A DNA stretch of 54,087 nucleotides from Armatimonadota bacterium. Its GTDB lineage: Bacteria > Bacillota > Desulfotomaculia > Desulfotomaculales > Nap2-2B. The translations under genes and the position numbers were made by a program. The stretch is taken from the NCBI GenBank assembly GCA_023511535.1, contig JAIMBK010000012.1, positions 1 to 54,087 of the forward strand, given 5' to 3'. The notes beneath the pieces were generated by a model. The model did not search any database. It was not told the DNA's origin and saw nothing but the letters and a program-made list of their open reading frames with translations. How positions within the stretch are numbered: the first letter of the stretch is position 1; the number at the start of each line of letters is the position of its first letter. Shown in pieces: positions 1 to 8,842 of this stretch.

Positions 1-219
1 TTTCTGGAAGCCGGGGCGGTGCAGTGCGGTTTTTGCACCCCGGGGATGATCCTGGCCGCCAAGGCCTTGCTGGACGAAAATCCCTGTCCCGACGAACAGG
101 CGATTAAAACGGCCATTTCCGGCAACCTCTGCCGTTGCACCGGCTACGTGAAAATTGTGGAGGCGATCCGCCTGGCGGCGGCCGAAATGGCCGGGAGGGG
201 GAAGCGAAATGACCGTTAA
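1..219 (+). CDS. 2Fe-2S subunit of a xanthine dehydrogenase-family molybdenum hydroxylase (5' end outside window)
   Basis: C-terminal 72 residues of the small iron-sulfur subunit that passes electrons from the molybdenum site to FAD or another acceptor. The frame is open from base 1. It carries the paired cysteine motifs CGFCTPG and CRCTGY of the second [2Fe-2S] cluster in the helical C-terminal domain; the plant-type ferredoxin domain would lie upstream. It overlaps the next gene by 11 bases, so the two are probably translated together. No FAD subunit is in the window. Family assignment is firm; the substrate (purine, nicotinate or other N-heterocycle) cannot be read from this piece. Confidence 0.93.
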   Translation, partial: FLEAGAVQCGFCTPGMILAAKALLDENPCPDEQAIKTAISGNLCRCTGYVKIVEAIRLAAAEMAGRGKRNDR

Positions 220-1576
220 AATTCGCGAAAAAGAGCTCCCGAACGTGGATTTCCCCGGAGAAGAGAGCCCGGAAAGAGAAAGCCCGGAGAGTGGGACTTT
301 TGAACGTGCCGGCTTTCAGGCGATCGGGAAAAGCTTTCCCCGCGTGGACGGCGCAGCCAAGGTGACGGGCCGGGCGCAATTCGCCGCCGATCTGCACCTC
401 CCCGGGATGCTTTTCGCCCGTGTCTTACGCAGCCGGGTGCCCCACGCCGTTTTGCGCTCCGTCGAAACGGCGGAAGCTCTGGCGGTGCCGGGGGTGGTGG
501 CCGTTTACACGGCGGCGGACATTCCCGGTCAGAACTCCGTCGGGATCATCGTCAAAGACGAACCGGTGCTGGTGGGCAGAGGGGAACGCATCCGGCGCGT
601 GGGCGACCCCCTGGCGCTGGTGGTGGGCGAGTCGGAAGAGGCGCTGGAGACCGCCCTGCTGAAAATTAAGGTGGATTACGAACCGCTGCCGGCCGTTTTT
701 TCCGCCCTGGAAGCGATGGCCGACTACGCGCCGAAGGTTCACGGCAACAGCAACATTCAATCGGTAACCAGGATTATCAGGGGAGACGCGGATTCCGCCT
801 TGGCCGCCGCCAGGGTGGTGATCAGCCGCCGCTACACGACGCAAATGGCCGAGCACGCCTACCTGGAGACAGAAGCCGGGGTGGCGGCCATCGAAAACGG
901 TTTGCTGACGATCCGGGTTTCCACTCAAAATCCCCACTACGACCGGCGGGAAGTTGCCCGGGTCCTGGGGACCGGCCAGCACCGGGTGAGGATCGTCCAG
1001 GCAGTTACGGGAGGGGGCTTTGGGGGTAAGCTGGACGTTTCCGTCCAGTGCCTTTTGGGGCTGGCCGCCTGGAAAACCGGCCGGCCGGTGAAAATGGTCT
1101 ACCCGCGGGAAGAATCGGTGATTGCTTCCCCGAAACGCCATCCTTTTATCATCGATTACACCAGCGCCGCCGACGGCGAGGGGCGGCTTACGGCGGTCAA
1201 AGTCCGGATCATTGGCGATACGGGCGCTTACGCTTCTTACGGGCCGGCCACGCTGAAGCGGGCGGCGGTGCACGCCGCCGGACCCTACGAAGTTCCCAAC
1301 GTTTTCATCGAGGCTTTTTGCGTTTATACCAACAACCCGACGGCCGGGGCGATGCGCGGCTTCGGCGTCCCGCAAATCGCCTTTGCCCACGAATCCCAGA
1401 TGGATCTGCTGGCGCAGGCCCTCGGGCTGGATCCCTTCGAAATCAGGCTGCGCAATTGTTTGAAGGCAGGGAGCGTCACCGCCACCGGGCAGCGCTTGCA
1501 GGCCGGCGTGGGGATCGCCGAGACCATCCGGCGGGCGCGGGAAAAGGCGCGGGAATTGGGGATGCTGGAGAGGTAA
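209..1576 (+). CDS. Molybdopterin subunit, N-terminal part (large, NdhL-like) of a xanthine dehydrogenase-family hydroxylase
   Basis: 455 residues covering the first part of the Mo-binding subunit: the a/b hammerhead domain (about residues 40-150) and the first molybdopterin-binding domain. It has GGGFGGK near residue 270 and AMRGFGVPQ near 380. I chose ATG 209 (GGGAGGGGG upstream) rather than an in-frame ATG at 155 lying inside the 2Fe-2S gene. The frame stops at 1574-1576, about where xanthine dehydrogenase would continue. The remainder is encoded by the next gene in another frame with its own ATG and a purine-rich upstream stretch. Nicotinate dehydrogenase of Eubacterium barkeri has just such a two-gene subunit. 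A decayed single gene is the alternative. Confidence 0.85.
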   Translation: MTVKIREKELPNVDFPGEESPERESPESGTFERAGFQAIGKSFPRVDGAAKVTGRAQFAADLHLPGMLFARVLRSRVPHAVLRSVETAEALAVPGVVAVYTAADIPGQNSVGIIVKDEPVLVGRGERIRRVGDPLALVVGESEEALETALLKIKVDYEPLPAVFSALEAMADYAPKVHGNSNIQSVTRIIRGDADSALAAARVVISRRYTTQMAEHAYLETEAGVAAIENGLLTIRVSTQNPHYDRREVARVLGTGQHRVRIVQAVTGGGFGGKLDVSVQCLLGLAAWKTGRPVKMVYPREESVIASPKRHPFIIDYTSAADGEGRLTAVKVRIIGDTGAYASYGPATLKRAAVHAAGPYEVPNVFIEAFCVYTNNPTAGAMRGFGVPQIAFAHESQMDLLAQALGLDPFEIRLRNCLKAGSVTATGQRLQAGVGIAETIRRAREKARELGMLER

Positions 1577-1649
1577 AGATTTATTGGTCAAGGAACGAAA
1601 GTTAAAATAGGACGGAGTAAATTGCCATCTTGCCGCTGGGGGGTCAGGG

Positions 1650-2630
1650 ATGAAAAAACGCGGTGTAGGCGTCGGCTGCATGTGGTACGGGATCGGGAAC
1701 ACGGGCGCGCCGAATCCGGCGGGGGCCTTTCTGGATTTTTTGGAAGACGGCACCGTGCTGGTGCTGACCGGCTGCGCCGACATCGGGCAGGGGTCGAGCA
1801 CAGTGCTGGCCCAGATCGCCGCGGAAGAGCTGGGTGTACCGGTGGAGGACGTGCTGGTAGCAGCCGGCGACACCGGCGTGAGCCCCGATGCGGGCGCTAC
1901 TTCGGCCAGCCGGCAGACCTACATTTCGGGCAACGCCGTCCGCCTGGCCGCCCGGCAGGCCAAACAGGTTTTGCTGGCCGAAGCGGCCCAAATGCTGGGC
2001 GCGCCGGCCGAAGACCTGGAAACCGGCGAAGGCCGCATCCGGCAAAAAAGCACCGGGAAGTCCGTTTCCATCAAGGAAGTTTTGGCCGGTTGCCGCGCCC
2101 GGGGGAAGCTTACCCTGGGGAGCGGCTGGTTTAATCCACTGACCACCGTCCTGGACGGAGCAGGTCAGGGAGTGCCTTACGCTACTTACAGTTTTGCCAC
2201 TCAGGTCGCCGAGGTGGAGGTCGACACGGAGACGGGAAAGGTACGTGTGCTGCGCATCGTTGCCGCTCACGACGTGGGCCGGGCGGTCAACCCGCAGGCG
2301 GTGGAAGGGCAAATCGAAGGGGGGTGTGCAATGGGCATCGGCTATGCGTTGACTGAAGAGGTGCAGGTGGCCTCCGGGGAAATCAAAAATACCAACTTTT
2401 CCGCCTACATTTTGCCCATGAGCCTGGACATGCCGGAAATTTACTCGATTATCGTGGAAGAGCCGGAGCCTACCGGTCCCTTCGGGGCGAAAGGCGTCGG
2501 AGAACCGGCGTTGATTCCCACGGCGGCCGCCGTCGCCAACGCGGTAGCGGACGCCCTCGGCGTGCGGTTTTACGAACTGCCCATTACGCTGGAAAAAGTA
2601 GTCCAGGCCGTCAGTGGCCCGGAAAAATAA
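1650..2630 (+). CDS. Molybdopterin subunit, C-terminal part (medium, NdhM-like)
   Basis: 326 residues corresponding to the C-terminal Mo-cofactor domain. GCADIGQGS near residue 45 is the cofactor-contacting loop. PFGAKGVGEP near residue 280 contains the glutamate expected to be the catalytic base. Start ATG 1650 follows GGGGGGTCAGGG and a 73-base spacer after the preceding subunit. The spacer has stops in all three frames, so no single-frameshift correction joins the two. Sizes of about 455 and 326 residues match the large and medium nicotinate dehydrogenase subunits. Nicotinate dehydrogenase is a selenium-dependent hydroxylase, which fits the yqeB/yqeC/mocA genes downstream. Confidence 0.85.
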   Translation: MKKRGVGVGCMWYGIGNTGAPNPAGAFLDFLEDGTVLVLTGCADIGQGSSTVLAQIAAEELGVPVEDVLVAAGDTGVSPDAGATSASRQTYISGNAVRLAARQAKQVLLAEAAQMLGAPAEDLETGEGRIRQKSTGKSVSIKEVLAGCRARGKLTLGSGWFNPLTTVLDGAGQGVPYATYSFATQVAEVEVDTETGKVRVLRIVAAHDVGRAVNPQAVEGQIEGGCAMGIGYALTEEVQVASGEIKNTNFSAYILPMSLDMPEIYSIIVEEPEPTGPFGAKGVGEPALIPTAAAVANAVADALGVRFYELPITLEKVVQAVSGPEK

Positions 2631-2673
2631 CGGTTTAAAATTGTTTACCCTAAAATTTTCGGAGGTGGGCTTA

Positions 2674-2877
2674 ATGCCTGAAAATAACGAACGTTTGCCT
2701 TTTTTGCGCTTGGGTTGGGCAATCTGGTTTCTTATCCTGGTTTTGTCGGCCTTTATCGTGCCTTACGCATTTTTATCCGGGGTGCCGAAAATCACCGGCG
2801 CGTTCCTTTACTGGACTTTATTTGCCCTGGTTGCAATGGTTTCCATTTTTTGTGTAACCAGTTACTGGAGGGATTAA
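2674..2877 (+). CDS. Small two-helix membrane protein paired with a solute symporter (DUF3311-like)
   Basis: 67 residues with two hydrophobic segments (about 14-34 and 42-62), a short polar N-terminus and the end TSYWRD. GGAGGTGGGC lies just before ATG 2674; a longer in-frame start exists upstream but lacks this site. It ends one base before the symporter start, so the two are cotranscribed. Small two-helix proteins directly upstream of sodium:solute symporters are a known arrangement (DUF3311/DUF997 types). I assign it by this context and topology, not by a diagnostic motif. Confidence 0.7.
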   Translation: MPENNERLPFLRLGWAIWFLILVLSAFIVPYAFLSGVPKITGAFLYWTLFALVAMVSIFCVTSYWRD

Positions 2878-2878
2878 G

Positions 2879-4357
2879 ATGCCGGCTTCGTGGGTTTATA
2901 CAGCAATTGCCATTTATATTATCATGGGGTTTGCGGTTGCCTACACTTCCCGGGGGACAATGACGAGAAGCGTCACCGACTTCTTTTTGGCCAACCGGAC
3001 CATCGGCAGTTTTGTCGGAGCGCTTACTTACAGCGCCACCACTTACAGCGCCTTCATGATGGTCGGCCTGGCCGGGCTGGTTTACAAAGGCGGCGTAGGC
3101 GCTCTGGGTTTTGAGCTGATTTATTTATCCGGACTGGTTCTGGCGGCCTTTTTCGGCCCGCGCTTCTGGCTGGTGGGGAAGAAGTTCAATTACGTTTCTC
3201 CCAATGAAATGCTGGCCGACCGTTACGACAATAGGTGGATTGCGATTTTGTTCACCATTGCCAGCGTCATTTTCCTGATTCCTTATTCGGCGGTGCAGTT
3301 GATGGGCATCGGCTACCTGATGGAAGGGCTTTCCAAGGGGGCGATTCCCTTTGTGGTCGGCGTGGGGATTGCCACCATCCTGGCCGTGGCCTGGGCGTGG
3401 ATCGCCGGCATGCGTTCAGTGGCCTGGACGGATTCTTTGCAGGCTCTGATTATGATTGTCGCGGCCACCATGATTTTGCTGTTTGTCGTCTCCGGCGCCA
3501 TGGGCGGGTTCGGCGGCTTTTTCGGCACCCTGGAGGCAAAATACGCGAAAGACCTTACCGTTCCGGGTCCGGGATTCTTTAGTTGGGGCACCTTCCTGGG
3601 ATTAACCATCCCCTGGTTCTTCTTCTGTATTTCTAACCCCCAGGTCAGCCAGCGCCTGTTTATTTCCAGATCCATGGGCAGCCTGCGGGGGATGGTGCGC
3701 GGGTTTTTGGTCTTCGGGTTTATTTACACGCTGGTTTCCGTGCTGTGGGGCTTTGCCGCGAAGGTAATCGAGCCGGGCTTGAAAAATGCGGACCTGGCCA
3801 CCCCGACGCTTCTGGCTTCGCAGTACGTTCCGCCGGTGCTTGCCCTGATCGCGATGATCGGGATTACGGCGGCGGCCATTTCCACCCTGGACTCGATCAT
3901 GCTCACCCTTTCTTCCATGGTGGCGCGCGATCTATACCGGAACATTAACCCGCAGGCCTCCGAGGAAAGCGAATTGCTTTTCGGCAAGTTCGTTATCCCG
4001 GTTATTGCCGTCCTGGCCTTTTTCTTTGCCCTGCAAAAGTTCGGTCTGATTGCCGTCCTCTCCGTGGCATCTTCGCTGGGGTTGATGGTGATTGTGCCGA
4101 CTATTTTCGGGGCCTTTTTCTGGCGCCGGGCGACGGCGGCCGGTTCCATCGCCAGCATCCTGGCCGGCTCTTTTACGGCGCTGTACATGCAGTTTGCCAG
4201 GGTTACCGTTTGGGGCCACGGCCCGGCCATCTGGACCCTGCTGGCGACGGCGGTCGTCTTTGTGGTGGTCAGCCTGGTCACCAAACCGCCGGTGGAGAAG
4301 GCCGAGGCCTTCCTGGGGTACCTGGAAAAAGAGCTGCGTGCCAAAAACGCGCTTTAA
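2879..4357 (+). CDS. Sodium:solute symporter family permease
   Basis: 492 residues with about 13 hydrophobic segments and the SSS fold. There is an N-terminal region with [11 protein letters not shown] and [12 protein letters not shown], a Tyr-rich third segment, and a long central [12 protein letters not shown] stretch typical of SSS helix 6. Such carriers use sodium to import organic acids, pantothenate, proline or nucleobase-type compounds. ATG 2879 follows the small membrane protein directly. Position right after the molybdenum hydroxylase suggests import of the hydroxylase substrate or a related carboxylate. That is inference from neighbourhood only. Confidence 0.88.
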   Translation: MPASWVYTAIAIYIIMGFAVAYTSRGTMTRSVTDFFLANRTIGSFVGALTYSATTYSAFMMVGLAGLVYKGGVGALGFELIYLSGLVLAAFFGPRFWLVGKKFNYVSPNEMLADRYDNRWIAILFTIASVIFLIPYSAVQLMGIGYLMEGLSKGAIPFVVGVGIATILAVAWAWIAGMRSVAWTDSLQALIMIVAATMILLFVVSGAMGGFGGFFGTLEAKYAKDLTVPGPGFFSWGTFLGLTIPWFFFCISNPQVSQRLFISRSMGSLRGMVRGFLVFGFIYTLVSVLWGFAAKVIEPGLKNADLATPTLLASQYVPPVLALIAMIGITAAAISTLDSIMLTLSSMVARDLYRNINPQASEESELLFGKFVIPVIAVLAFFFALQKFGLIAVLSVASSLGLMVIVPTIFGAFFWRRATAAGSIASILAGSFTALYMQFARVTVWGHGPAIWTLLATAVVFVVVSLVTKPPVEKAEAFLGYLEKELRAKNAL

Positions 4358-4419
4358 ACAAAAGGATTTTTCTGGCGGGGCGGGCATCAAACCCGCCCCG
4401 TCCAACAGGGGTGAGGAAA

Positions 4420-5445
4420 ATGATTGGAGGTAAATCCGCTCAATTAAACGCAACGAATTCAACGCCGGCCAGTTTTGGACAGAAGGAGAAGAGAAGGGAT
4501 CAACCCGCGGGAGGCGCTCCGTTGGAAAAAGCAAAGGCCGCCGGCAAAAGCAAGGATCCCGAGCCTCAGGAGGCTCGGGCGGGGCAGTTGCCCGGGACTG
4601 GGGAGGCCAAAGAGGAGCCTTTGCAGCACGAACTCATTGCCGCCCTTCTCAAGGCCATGCCCCATTTCTCGAGATTGATTGGAGAAGATGTCGTTCTTTC
4701 TTTGACGGACGGCAAAAAATTTCTCTGGTATCACGAGGGGGCGGTTCCCCTGAACATCAAGACAGGAGATCCGGTGAAACCGGGGAGCGCCACCCACCGG
4801 GTTTTTACGGAAAAAAGGCGCATTGCGCAGGTTTTTCCTAAGGAAATATACGGAATGCCGTATTACGCGATTTCTTCCCCGGTGTTTGACGAAAACGGCG
4901 AGGTTGTGGCCAATCTGACGATGGCAACTTCTACGGCCAGGCAGGAAGAACTGGTCGAGATGGTCAAAAATCTGGGAAAATCGCTGGAAGGGATCGTGAG
5001 CAACGTTTCCAATTTGCTGGACTCGGCTCAGCACCTGGCGAGCAGCGCGCAGGAACTGGCCGGCAGCACGGAGGAGATCAGCCGGCAGTCCCGGGAGATT
5101 GACCGGGTGGTTGCTTTTGTCCGGGAAATATCTGAACAAACCCACCTGCTGGGCTTAAACGCCGCCATCGAAGCCGCCCGGGCGGGCGAGCAGGGGAAAG
5201 GTTTTCAGGTGGTGGCGGAGGAAATCAGAAAACTGGCCGGCCGGGTCGCTTCGTCCATCAAAAGTATAAACGAGGGACTGCAGCACATTCAAGAGAAGAT
5301 AACCTCCTTGAGCGTCCAGACCCAGCACGTTTCCGCTATATCTGAGGAGCAAGTCGCGACGATCGAACACATTAATACCAATGTCCGGGATGTTGAAGCA
5401 GCCGTGACCATGATTAAGGAACAGGCCGGCGATTTTCTCATGTAG
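4420..5445 (+). CDS. Soluble methyl-accepting chemotaxis-type sensory protein
   Basis: 341 residues without membrane segments. Residues 1-70 are a polar, low-complexity leader. About 70-175 form a small sensory domain ([33 protein letters not shown]) common in Firmicute cytoplasmic receptors. The rest is a coiled-coil signalling domain with the conserved tip [19 protein letters not shown] that contacts CheA/CheW. It is shorter than usual after the tip. ATG 4420 sits behind AGGGGTGAGG; the open frame extends upstream into the symporter gene but that part reads as shadow. It may sense intracellular ligand or redox state. Lying after the symporter, it could tune taxis to the imported substrate. 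Confidence 0.85.
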   Translation: MIGGKSAQLNATNSTPASFGQKEKRRDQPAGGAPLEKAKAAGKSKDPEPQEARAGQLPGTGEAKEEPLQHELIAALLKAMPHFSRLIGEDVVLSLTDGKKFLWYHEGAVPLNIKTGDPVKPGSATHRVFTEKRRIAQVFPKEIYGMPYYAISSPVFDENGEVVANLTMATSTARQEELVEMVKNLGKSLEGIVSNVSNLLDSAQHLASSAQELAGSTEEISRQSREIDRVVAFVREISEQTHLLGLNAAIEAARAGEQGKGFQVVAEEIRKLAGRVASSIKSINEGLQHIQEKITSLSVQTQHVSAISEEQVATIEHINTNVRDVEAAVTMIKEQAGDFLM

Positions 5446-5469
5446 CTTGTCCAATCCATATCAGGAGGA

Positions 5470-5485
5470 GTGCGCCGAAGCGCAC
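5470..5485 (+). other. Short perfect hairpin (GTGCGC-cgaa-GCGCAC) between convergent genes
   Basis: Six-base perfect stem with a CGAA tetraloop in the 74-base gap between the chemoreceptor and rmuC, which converge here. There is no T-run on either side, so it is not a classical terminator, though it may stabilise the 3' ends. Confidence 0.4.
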
Positions 5486-5519
5486 CCGGAGGTAAAGATT
5501 ATCTACAAAGAAAATACCT

Positions 5520-6908
5520 TTAATCCCGCCCCGGGGGCAACTCCCGGAGGGCCGTTTCGACCGGCTGAAGAGGGGGCGGTTCCCTGCCCGGCGGGCCGGC
5601 GCCCAGCTCTTTCAAGCGCCGGGCCCCCGGCACCACCCGGCTTTCCCAGGAGCCCACCGCCTGGTTAAAAGACTGAACGGCTTTTTGCAGGCCCTCCCGG
5701 ATCTTGCCCAGGTGTTCGGCAAAGCGGCACACCCGGTCGTAAAGCTCCGCTCCGGTTTCCGCAATGCGCCGGGCGTTTTCGGCCACCTGCTGCTGCTGCC
5801 AGCTCATTGCCACGGTGCGTAAAAGGGCGATGAGAGTGGTCGGGGTGGCCAGGAGCACCCGGCAGGCCAGGCCGTCTTCAATCAGTCCCCGGTCTTGCTC
5901 CAGGGCGGCGCTGAAAAAGGATTCCCCCGGCAGGAAGAGCACAACGAAGTCGGGGCCCGGGGTGAACTGGCTCCAGTAGGCCCGGGAGCCCAGGACTTGC
6001 AGGTGCGTCCGCACGGCCTGGGCGTGCCTCTGCAGAGCAAGGCGGCGCGATCCTTCATCCGGCGCCTCGATTGCTTCCAGGTAGGCTTTCAAGGGCGCCT
6101 TGGCGTCTACCACCACCGTTTTACCCCCCGGCAGTTTCACCACCAGGTCGGGCCGCAGACGCCCCCCTTCCGTATCCACCGCCACCTGTTCCAGAAAGTC
6201 GCAGTAACTGGAAAGCCCGGCTACTTCCACCACCCGCCGCAGGGTGATTTCCCCCCAGCGCCCCCGCACCTGGGGAATCTTCAAAGCCGTGACCAGGTTG
6301 CCGGTCTCCCGCTGGAGCAATTGCTGGGTTTGGGTCAGGCTTTCCAGCTGTTTTTGCAAACTGCCGTAAGCCTGCTCACGCGCCTTTTCCATTTCCCGCA
6401 CCTGGGCCGCGTAACGTTCCAGTTCCGCCTGCAGCGGCTTCACCAGGCTGTCGATGGCCTGCTGGCGCTGCTGGAGGTCCCCCCTGGCTTCAGTCAGCAT
6501 ATTTTCCAGGGCCTGCCGGGCCAGGTCCAGAAAAGTGCGGTTATTGCTCTGCAGGGCGTCGGCCGCCAGGGCCCGGAAGGCGTCGCTCAATTTCCGGGTG
6601 GCATCGGCCAGCAGCTCCCTTTGCTCGGCCATTTTTTGCCCGGCCTCCGCCAGGGAGGTTTCCGCTCTTACCCGGGCCTGCTGCTCCTGTTCCAACCTCT
6701 GCCGGGTCTCCTGCAGTTCTTCCTGCACCCCGCCGATCTGCCGGCGCAGTTCGGCGTTGATTTCCTCCGCCGCCCGGGCCCTGCCCTGCGCTTGGGCCAG
6801 CTGCCCCGCAAAAAAGTTCCGCAGCCGGGCGCCGGCCAGCAGCCAGCCGGCCATCCCGCCCACAATTATCCCCACCAACAATAACAAACCAATCTCCACC
6901 TGGGTCAC
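5520..6908 (-). CDS. rmuC: DNA recombination protein RmuC
   Basis: 462 residues. One N-terminal membrane helix (about 5-25) is followed by a long coiled coil rich in Q/E/R/A (about 30-170), then the RmuC domain with VRGRWGEITLRRVVEVAGL, VVVDAKAPLKAY and PGESFFSAAL. RmuC proteins limit inversions at short inverted repeats; the fold is related to restriction-endonuclease-like proteins. Length and domain order are usual. It is a monocistronic minus-strand gene, divergent from the molybdenum regulator. Its presence is of interest in a window so rich in inverted repeats, but such a link is speculation. Confidence 0.93.
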   Translation of the reverse strand: MTQVEIGLLLLVGIIVGGMAGWLLAGARLRNFFAGQLAQAQGRARAAEEINAELRRQIGGVQEELQETRQRLEQEQQARVRAETSLAEAGQKMAEQRELLADATRKLSDAFRALAADALQSNNRTFLDLARQALENMLTEARGDLQQRQQAIDSLVKPLQAELERYAAQVREMEKAREQAYGSLQKQLESLTQTQQLLQRETGNLVTALKIPQVRGRWGEITLRRVVEVAGLSSYCDFLEQVAVDTEGGRLRPDLVVKLPGGKTVVVDAKAPLKAYLEAIEAPDEGSRRLALQRHAQAVRTHLQVLGSRAYWSQFTPGPDFVVLFLPGESFFSAALEQDRGLIEDGLACRVLLATPTTLIALLRTVAMSWQQQQVAENARRIAETGAELYDRVCRFAEHLGKIREGLQKAVQSFNQAVGSWESRVVPGARRLKELGAGPPGREPPPLQPVETALRELPPGRD

Positions 6909-7015
6909 CTCAAAAAATGGGAATCAGGAGTGAGGGGTGCGGGCCGATTCGTTTGCCTCACCTGCGCCCTCTCTTAAAATCTTCGCCGGCCGGCCGGGAC
7001 TTTCCTTTAATGGAA

Positions 7016-7044
7016 TTGCAAATCAACCGCCGGGCAGTTATAAT
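7016..7044 (+). promoter_or_regulatory. Sigma-A-type promoter for the ModE gene, with a 10-base palindrome over the -10
   Basis: TTGCAA (7016-7021), 17 bases, TATAAT (7039-7044). The -10 lies in the perfect palindrome TATAATTATA (7039-7048). This could be an operator for ModE acting on its own gene, since ModE boxes are AT-rich palindromes. Inference only. Confidence 0.55.
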
Positions 7045-7096
7045 TATACCAGCAAAACGGAACACAGTTGTTGATGCCTGGGAAAGGAGGCGGCCC

Positions 7097-7444
7097 GTGC
7101 GCCTGGCTTATAAAATCTGGTTGGATAACAACGGGAAGGCCTTCGGGGAAGGGCCCTACGAATTGCTGGCGCGGGTGGAAAGAACGGGTTCCTTGAACAG
7201 GGCGGCCGCCGAGATGGGGATGTCCTACAACAAGGCCTGGCGGTTGATCCGCACGCTGGAAGGCAGGCTGGGCTTTCCCCTGCTGGTGCGCCGGGTGGGC
7301 GGGGCCGCCGGCGGGGGTTCGCAGGTAACGCCGCAGGCCCGCCGGTTGATGCAGCAGTACGTGGCCCTGCGGGAGGACGTGCAAAAAACGTTGGCGCAGC
7401 TGTACGCAAAACATTTTCACTTCGAAAACGGTGATGATCATTGA
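7097..7444 (+). CDS. modE: ModE-type winged-helix regulator lacking the molybdate-binding domains
   Basis: 115 residues, matching only the N-terminal DNA-binding domain of ModE: helix-turn-helix SLNRAAAEMGMSYNKAWRLI (about 38-57) and a wing with VRRVGGAAGGGS. The C-terminal TOBE/MOP domains that bind molybdate in E. coli ModE are absent, as in many Firmicute versions, so the signal may come through another protein. GTG 7097 is chosen because AAAGGAGG ends 6 bases before it; upstream in-frame codons read as non-coding. It lies directly ahead of the MoeA-like gene. It likely controls molybdate uptake or hydroxylase genes. Confidence 0.85.
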   Translation: MRLAYKIWLDNNGKAFGEGPYELLARVERTGSLNRAAAEMGMSYNKAWRLIRTLEGRLGFPLLVRRVGGAAGGGSQVTPQARRLMQQYVALREDVQKTLAQLYAKHFHFENGDDH

Positions 7445-7469
7445 AATTTATTTTTACCAGCGTTATACT
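7441..7469 (+). promoter_or_regulatory. Sigma-A-type promoter ahead of the MoeA-like gene
   Basis: TTGAAA (7441-7446), 17 bases, TATACT (7464-7469). The -35 overlaps the stop codon of the ModE gene. It would drive the MoeA-like gene and perhaps xdhC and yqeB. Confidence 0.55.
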
Positions 7470-7597
7470 TGAGTAAAGATAGCGCGGCTCTTCACCGGAT
7501 GAAAAAGCGGGAGGTTTCGCCGGAATGGCCGGGGAAGGGCGAAAAACCGGCGGGATGCAGATGAGCAAAAGCGCATCGGAAAGGGGTTTTGAGCGTT

Positions 7598-8659
7598 ATG
7601 CGGGCCGAAACAATTGACGTTGCGGATGCCGTGGGGAAGGTTTTGTGCCACGACGTCACGAAAATCGTCCGGGGGGAATTTAAGGGGCCGGCCTTCCGGA
7701 AAGGACACGTGATCACGGAGGACGACGTGGGGGAACTGCTGAAGCTGGGCAAGGAAAAGGTTTACGTGTTAGAACTGGAAGGGGACGAAGTCCACGAAGA
7801 CGAGGCGGGTGCGCGCCTGGGACGGGCCGCGGCCGGACCCGGGATCACCTGCTCGGCGCCCAGGGAAAGCCGGGTGAATCTTTTCGCGGACCGCGCGGGG
7901 CTGCTGAAAATTAATGTTCCCGCCCTGGAGGCCGTCAACGATCTGCCGGAGGTGATTTTATCCACCCTGCCCAACAACACGCCGGTGACGCCGGGGGAAA
8001 TGGTGGCCGGGACAAAGGTGATTCCGCTGGTGGTGAAGGAAGCGGTGGTGAAAGCGGCGGAAGGTATTTGCGCGGCCTGCGGCGGGATTGTCCGGGTGGA
8101 GCCCTTTCAACCTCTGGCGGTAGGAATTATCGTCACCGGCAACGAAGTATATTACGGGCGGATTAAAGATGACTTCGGCCCGGTCCTGGGGCAAAAGGTA
8201 GAGTCGTTCGGCTCTGAGGTTTTGGCGGTGGAGCACGCTCCCGACGACGCACCGGCCATCGCCCGGCTGATCAACAGTTTAATTGCCCGGGGCGCCCGGC
8301 TGGTGCTGGTCAGCGGCGGTATGTCGGTGGATCCGGACGACGTGACCCCCCAGGGGATTCGCTTAAGCGGCGCCGCCATCGAAAAATACGGGTCGCCTGT
8401 TCTGCCCGGGGCGATGTTTTTGCTGGCCTACCACGGGGACGTGCCCGTTCTGGGGGTGCCGGCCTGCGGGATGTTTTTCCGCACTACCGTCCTGGACCTG
8501 GTCTTGCCCCGCCTGCTGACCGGCGAGCGCCTCACCCGCCGGGACATCGTGGCCCTGGCCCACGGGGGCTTGTGCCGCGGCTGCCCGGAGTGCCGCTACC
8601 CGCGGTGCAGCTTCGGCCTGGCGGGGGCGGGAAACAGCTGGTCCCGGCCGGAAATATAA
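7598..8659 (+). CDS. MoeA-like molybdopterin-binding protein with a C-terminal cysteine cluster
   Basis: About 353 residues. The N-terminal part (VADAVGKVLCHDVTKI, GEFKGPAFRKGHVI) resembles the first MoeA domain. Residues about 170-320 form the MoCF/MogA-like domain with VGIIVTGNEVYYGRI and VLVSGGMSVDPDDV. The tail GGLCRGCPECRYPRCSFG holds four cysteines. It is shorter than true MoeA. Firmicutes often encode such a protein beside XdhC for hydroxylase cofactor handling. Start: ATG 7598 fits the family N-terminus; in-frame TTG 7589 sits closer to AAAGGGG and is an alternative. It probably presents or modifies the pyranopterin cofactor. Confidence 0.8.
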   Translation: MRAETIDVADAVGKVLCHDVTKIVRGEFKGPAFRKGHVITEDDVGELLKLGKEKVYVLELEGDEVHEDEAGARLGRAAAGPGITCSAPRESRVNLFADRAGLLKINVPALEAVNDLPEVILSTLPNNTPVTPGEMVAGTKVIPLVVKEAVVKAAEGICAACGGIVRVEPFQPLAVGIIVTGNEVYYGRIKDDFGPVLGQKVESFGSEVLAVEHAPDDAPAIARLINSLIARGARLVLVSGGMSVDPDDVTPQGIRLSGAAIEKYGSPVLPGAMFLLAYHGDVPVLGVPACGMFFRTTVLDLVLPRLLTGERLTRRDIVALAHGGLCRGCPECRYPRCSFGLAGAGNSWSRPEI

Positions 8660-8696
8660 CCATGGCAGGACACAGAAAGCACAGGGAAAATGAGTT

Positions 8697-8730
8697 GTCG
8701 GAGTCGTCGGTCGTCGGACGTCAGTCGTCA
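8697..8730 (+). repeat. Dispersed repeat family C (GTCGTCGGTCGTC type)
   Basis: Low-complexity run of GTCGTC, GGTCGTCGG and CGTCAGTCGTC in the gap before xdhC. It is preceded by a degenerate family A trace (cacagaaagcacaggg). The same words recur at 29241, 36200, 48050 and 49414. Confidence 0.8.
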
Positions 8731-8766
8731 AACAGGGACAGGAAACCAAATAGAAGTAAGTGTCAG

Positions 8767-8824
8767 AACTCCACCCTTGCGGAGTTATGGCGGAACCTTC
8801 GTCCCGGGGACACTACCGTCCCGG
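8767..8824 (+). promoter_or_regulatory. Two successive hairpins in the xdhC leader
   Basis: AACTCC-8 bases-GGAGTT (8767-8786) is followed by CCGGGGAC-6 bases-GTCCCGG (8804-8824). The second palindrome ends 7 bases before AAAGGAG of xdhC. It has the form of a short dispersed palindrome, or of a hairpin affecting translation. No T-run follows. Confidence 0.5.
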
Positions 8825-8842
8825 AGGGGGAAAGGAGTTTTT

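Noticed and set aside
1574-1650. Sequencing frameshift splitting a single Mo-subunit gene
   Set aside because: The 73-base spacer has stops in all three frames, the second part has its own start and purine-rich upstream site, and a natural two-gene form is known in nicotinate dehydrogenase. No one-base correction joins the parts.
425-1873. Long open frame on the minus strand opposite the Mo subunit genes
   Set aside because: It spans both subunit genes and has no recognisable domain. G+C-rich coding DNA commonly leaves the opposite frame open.
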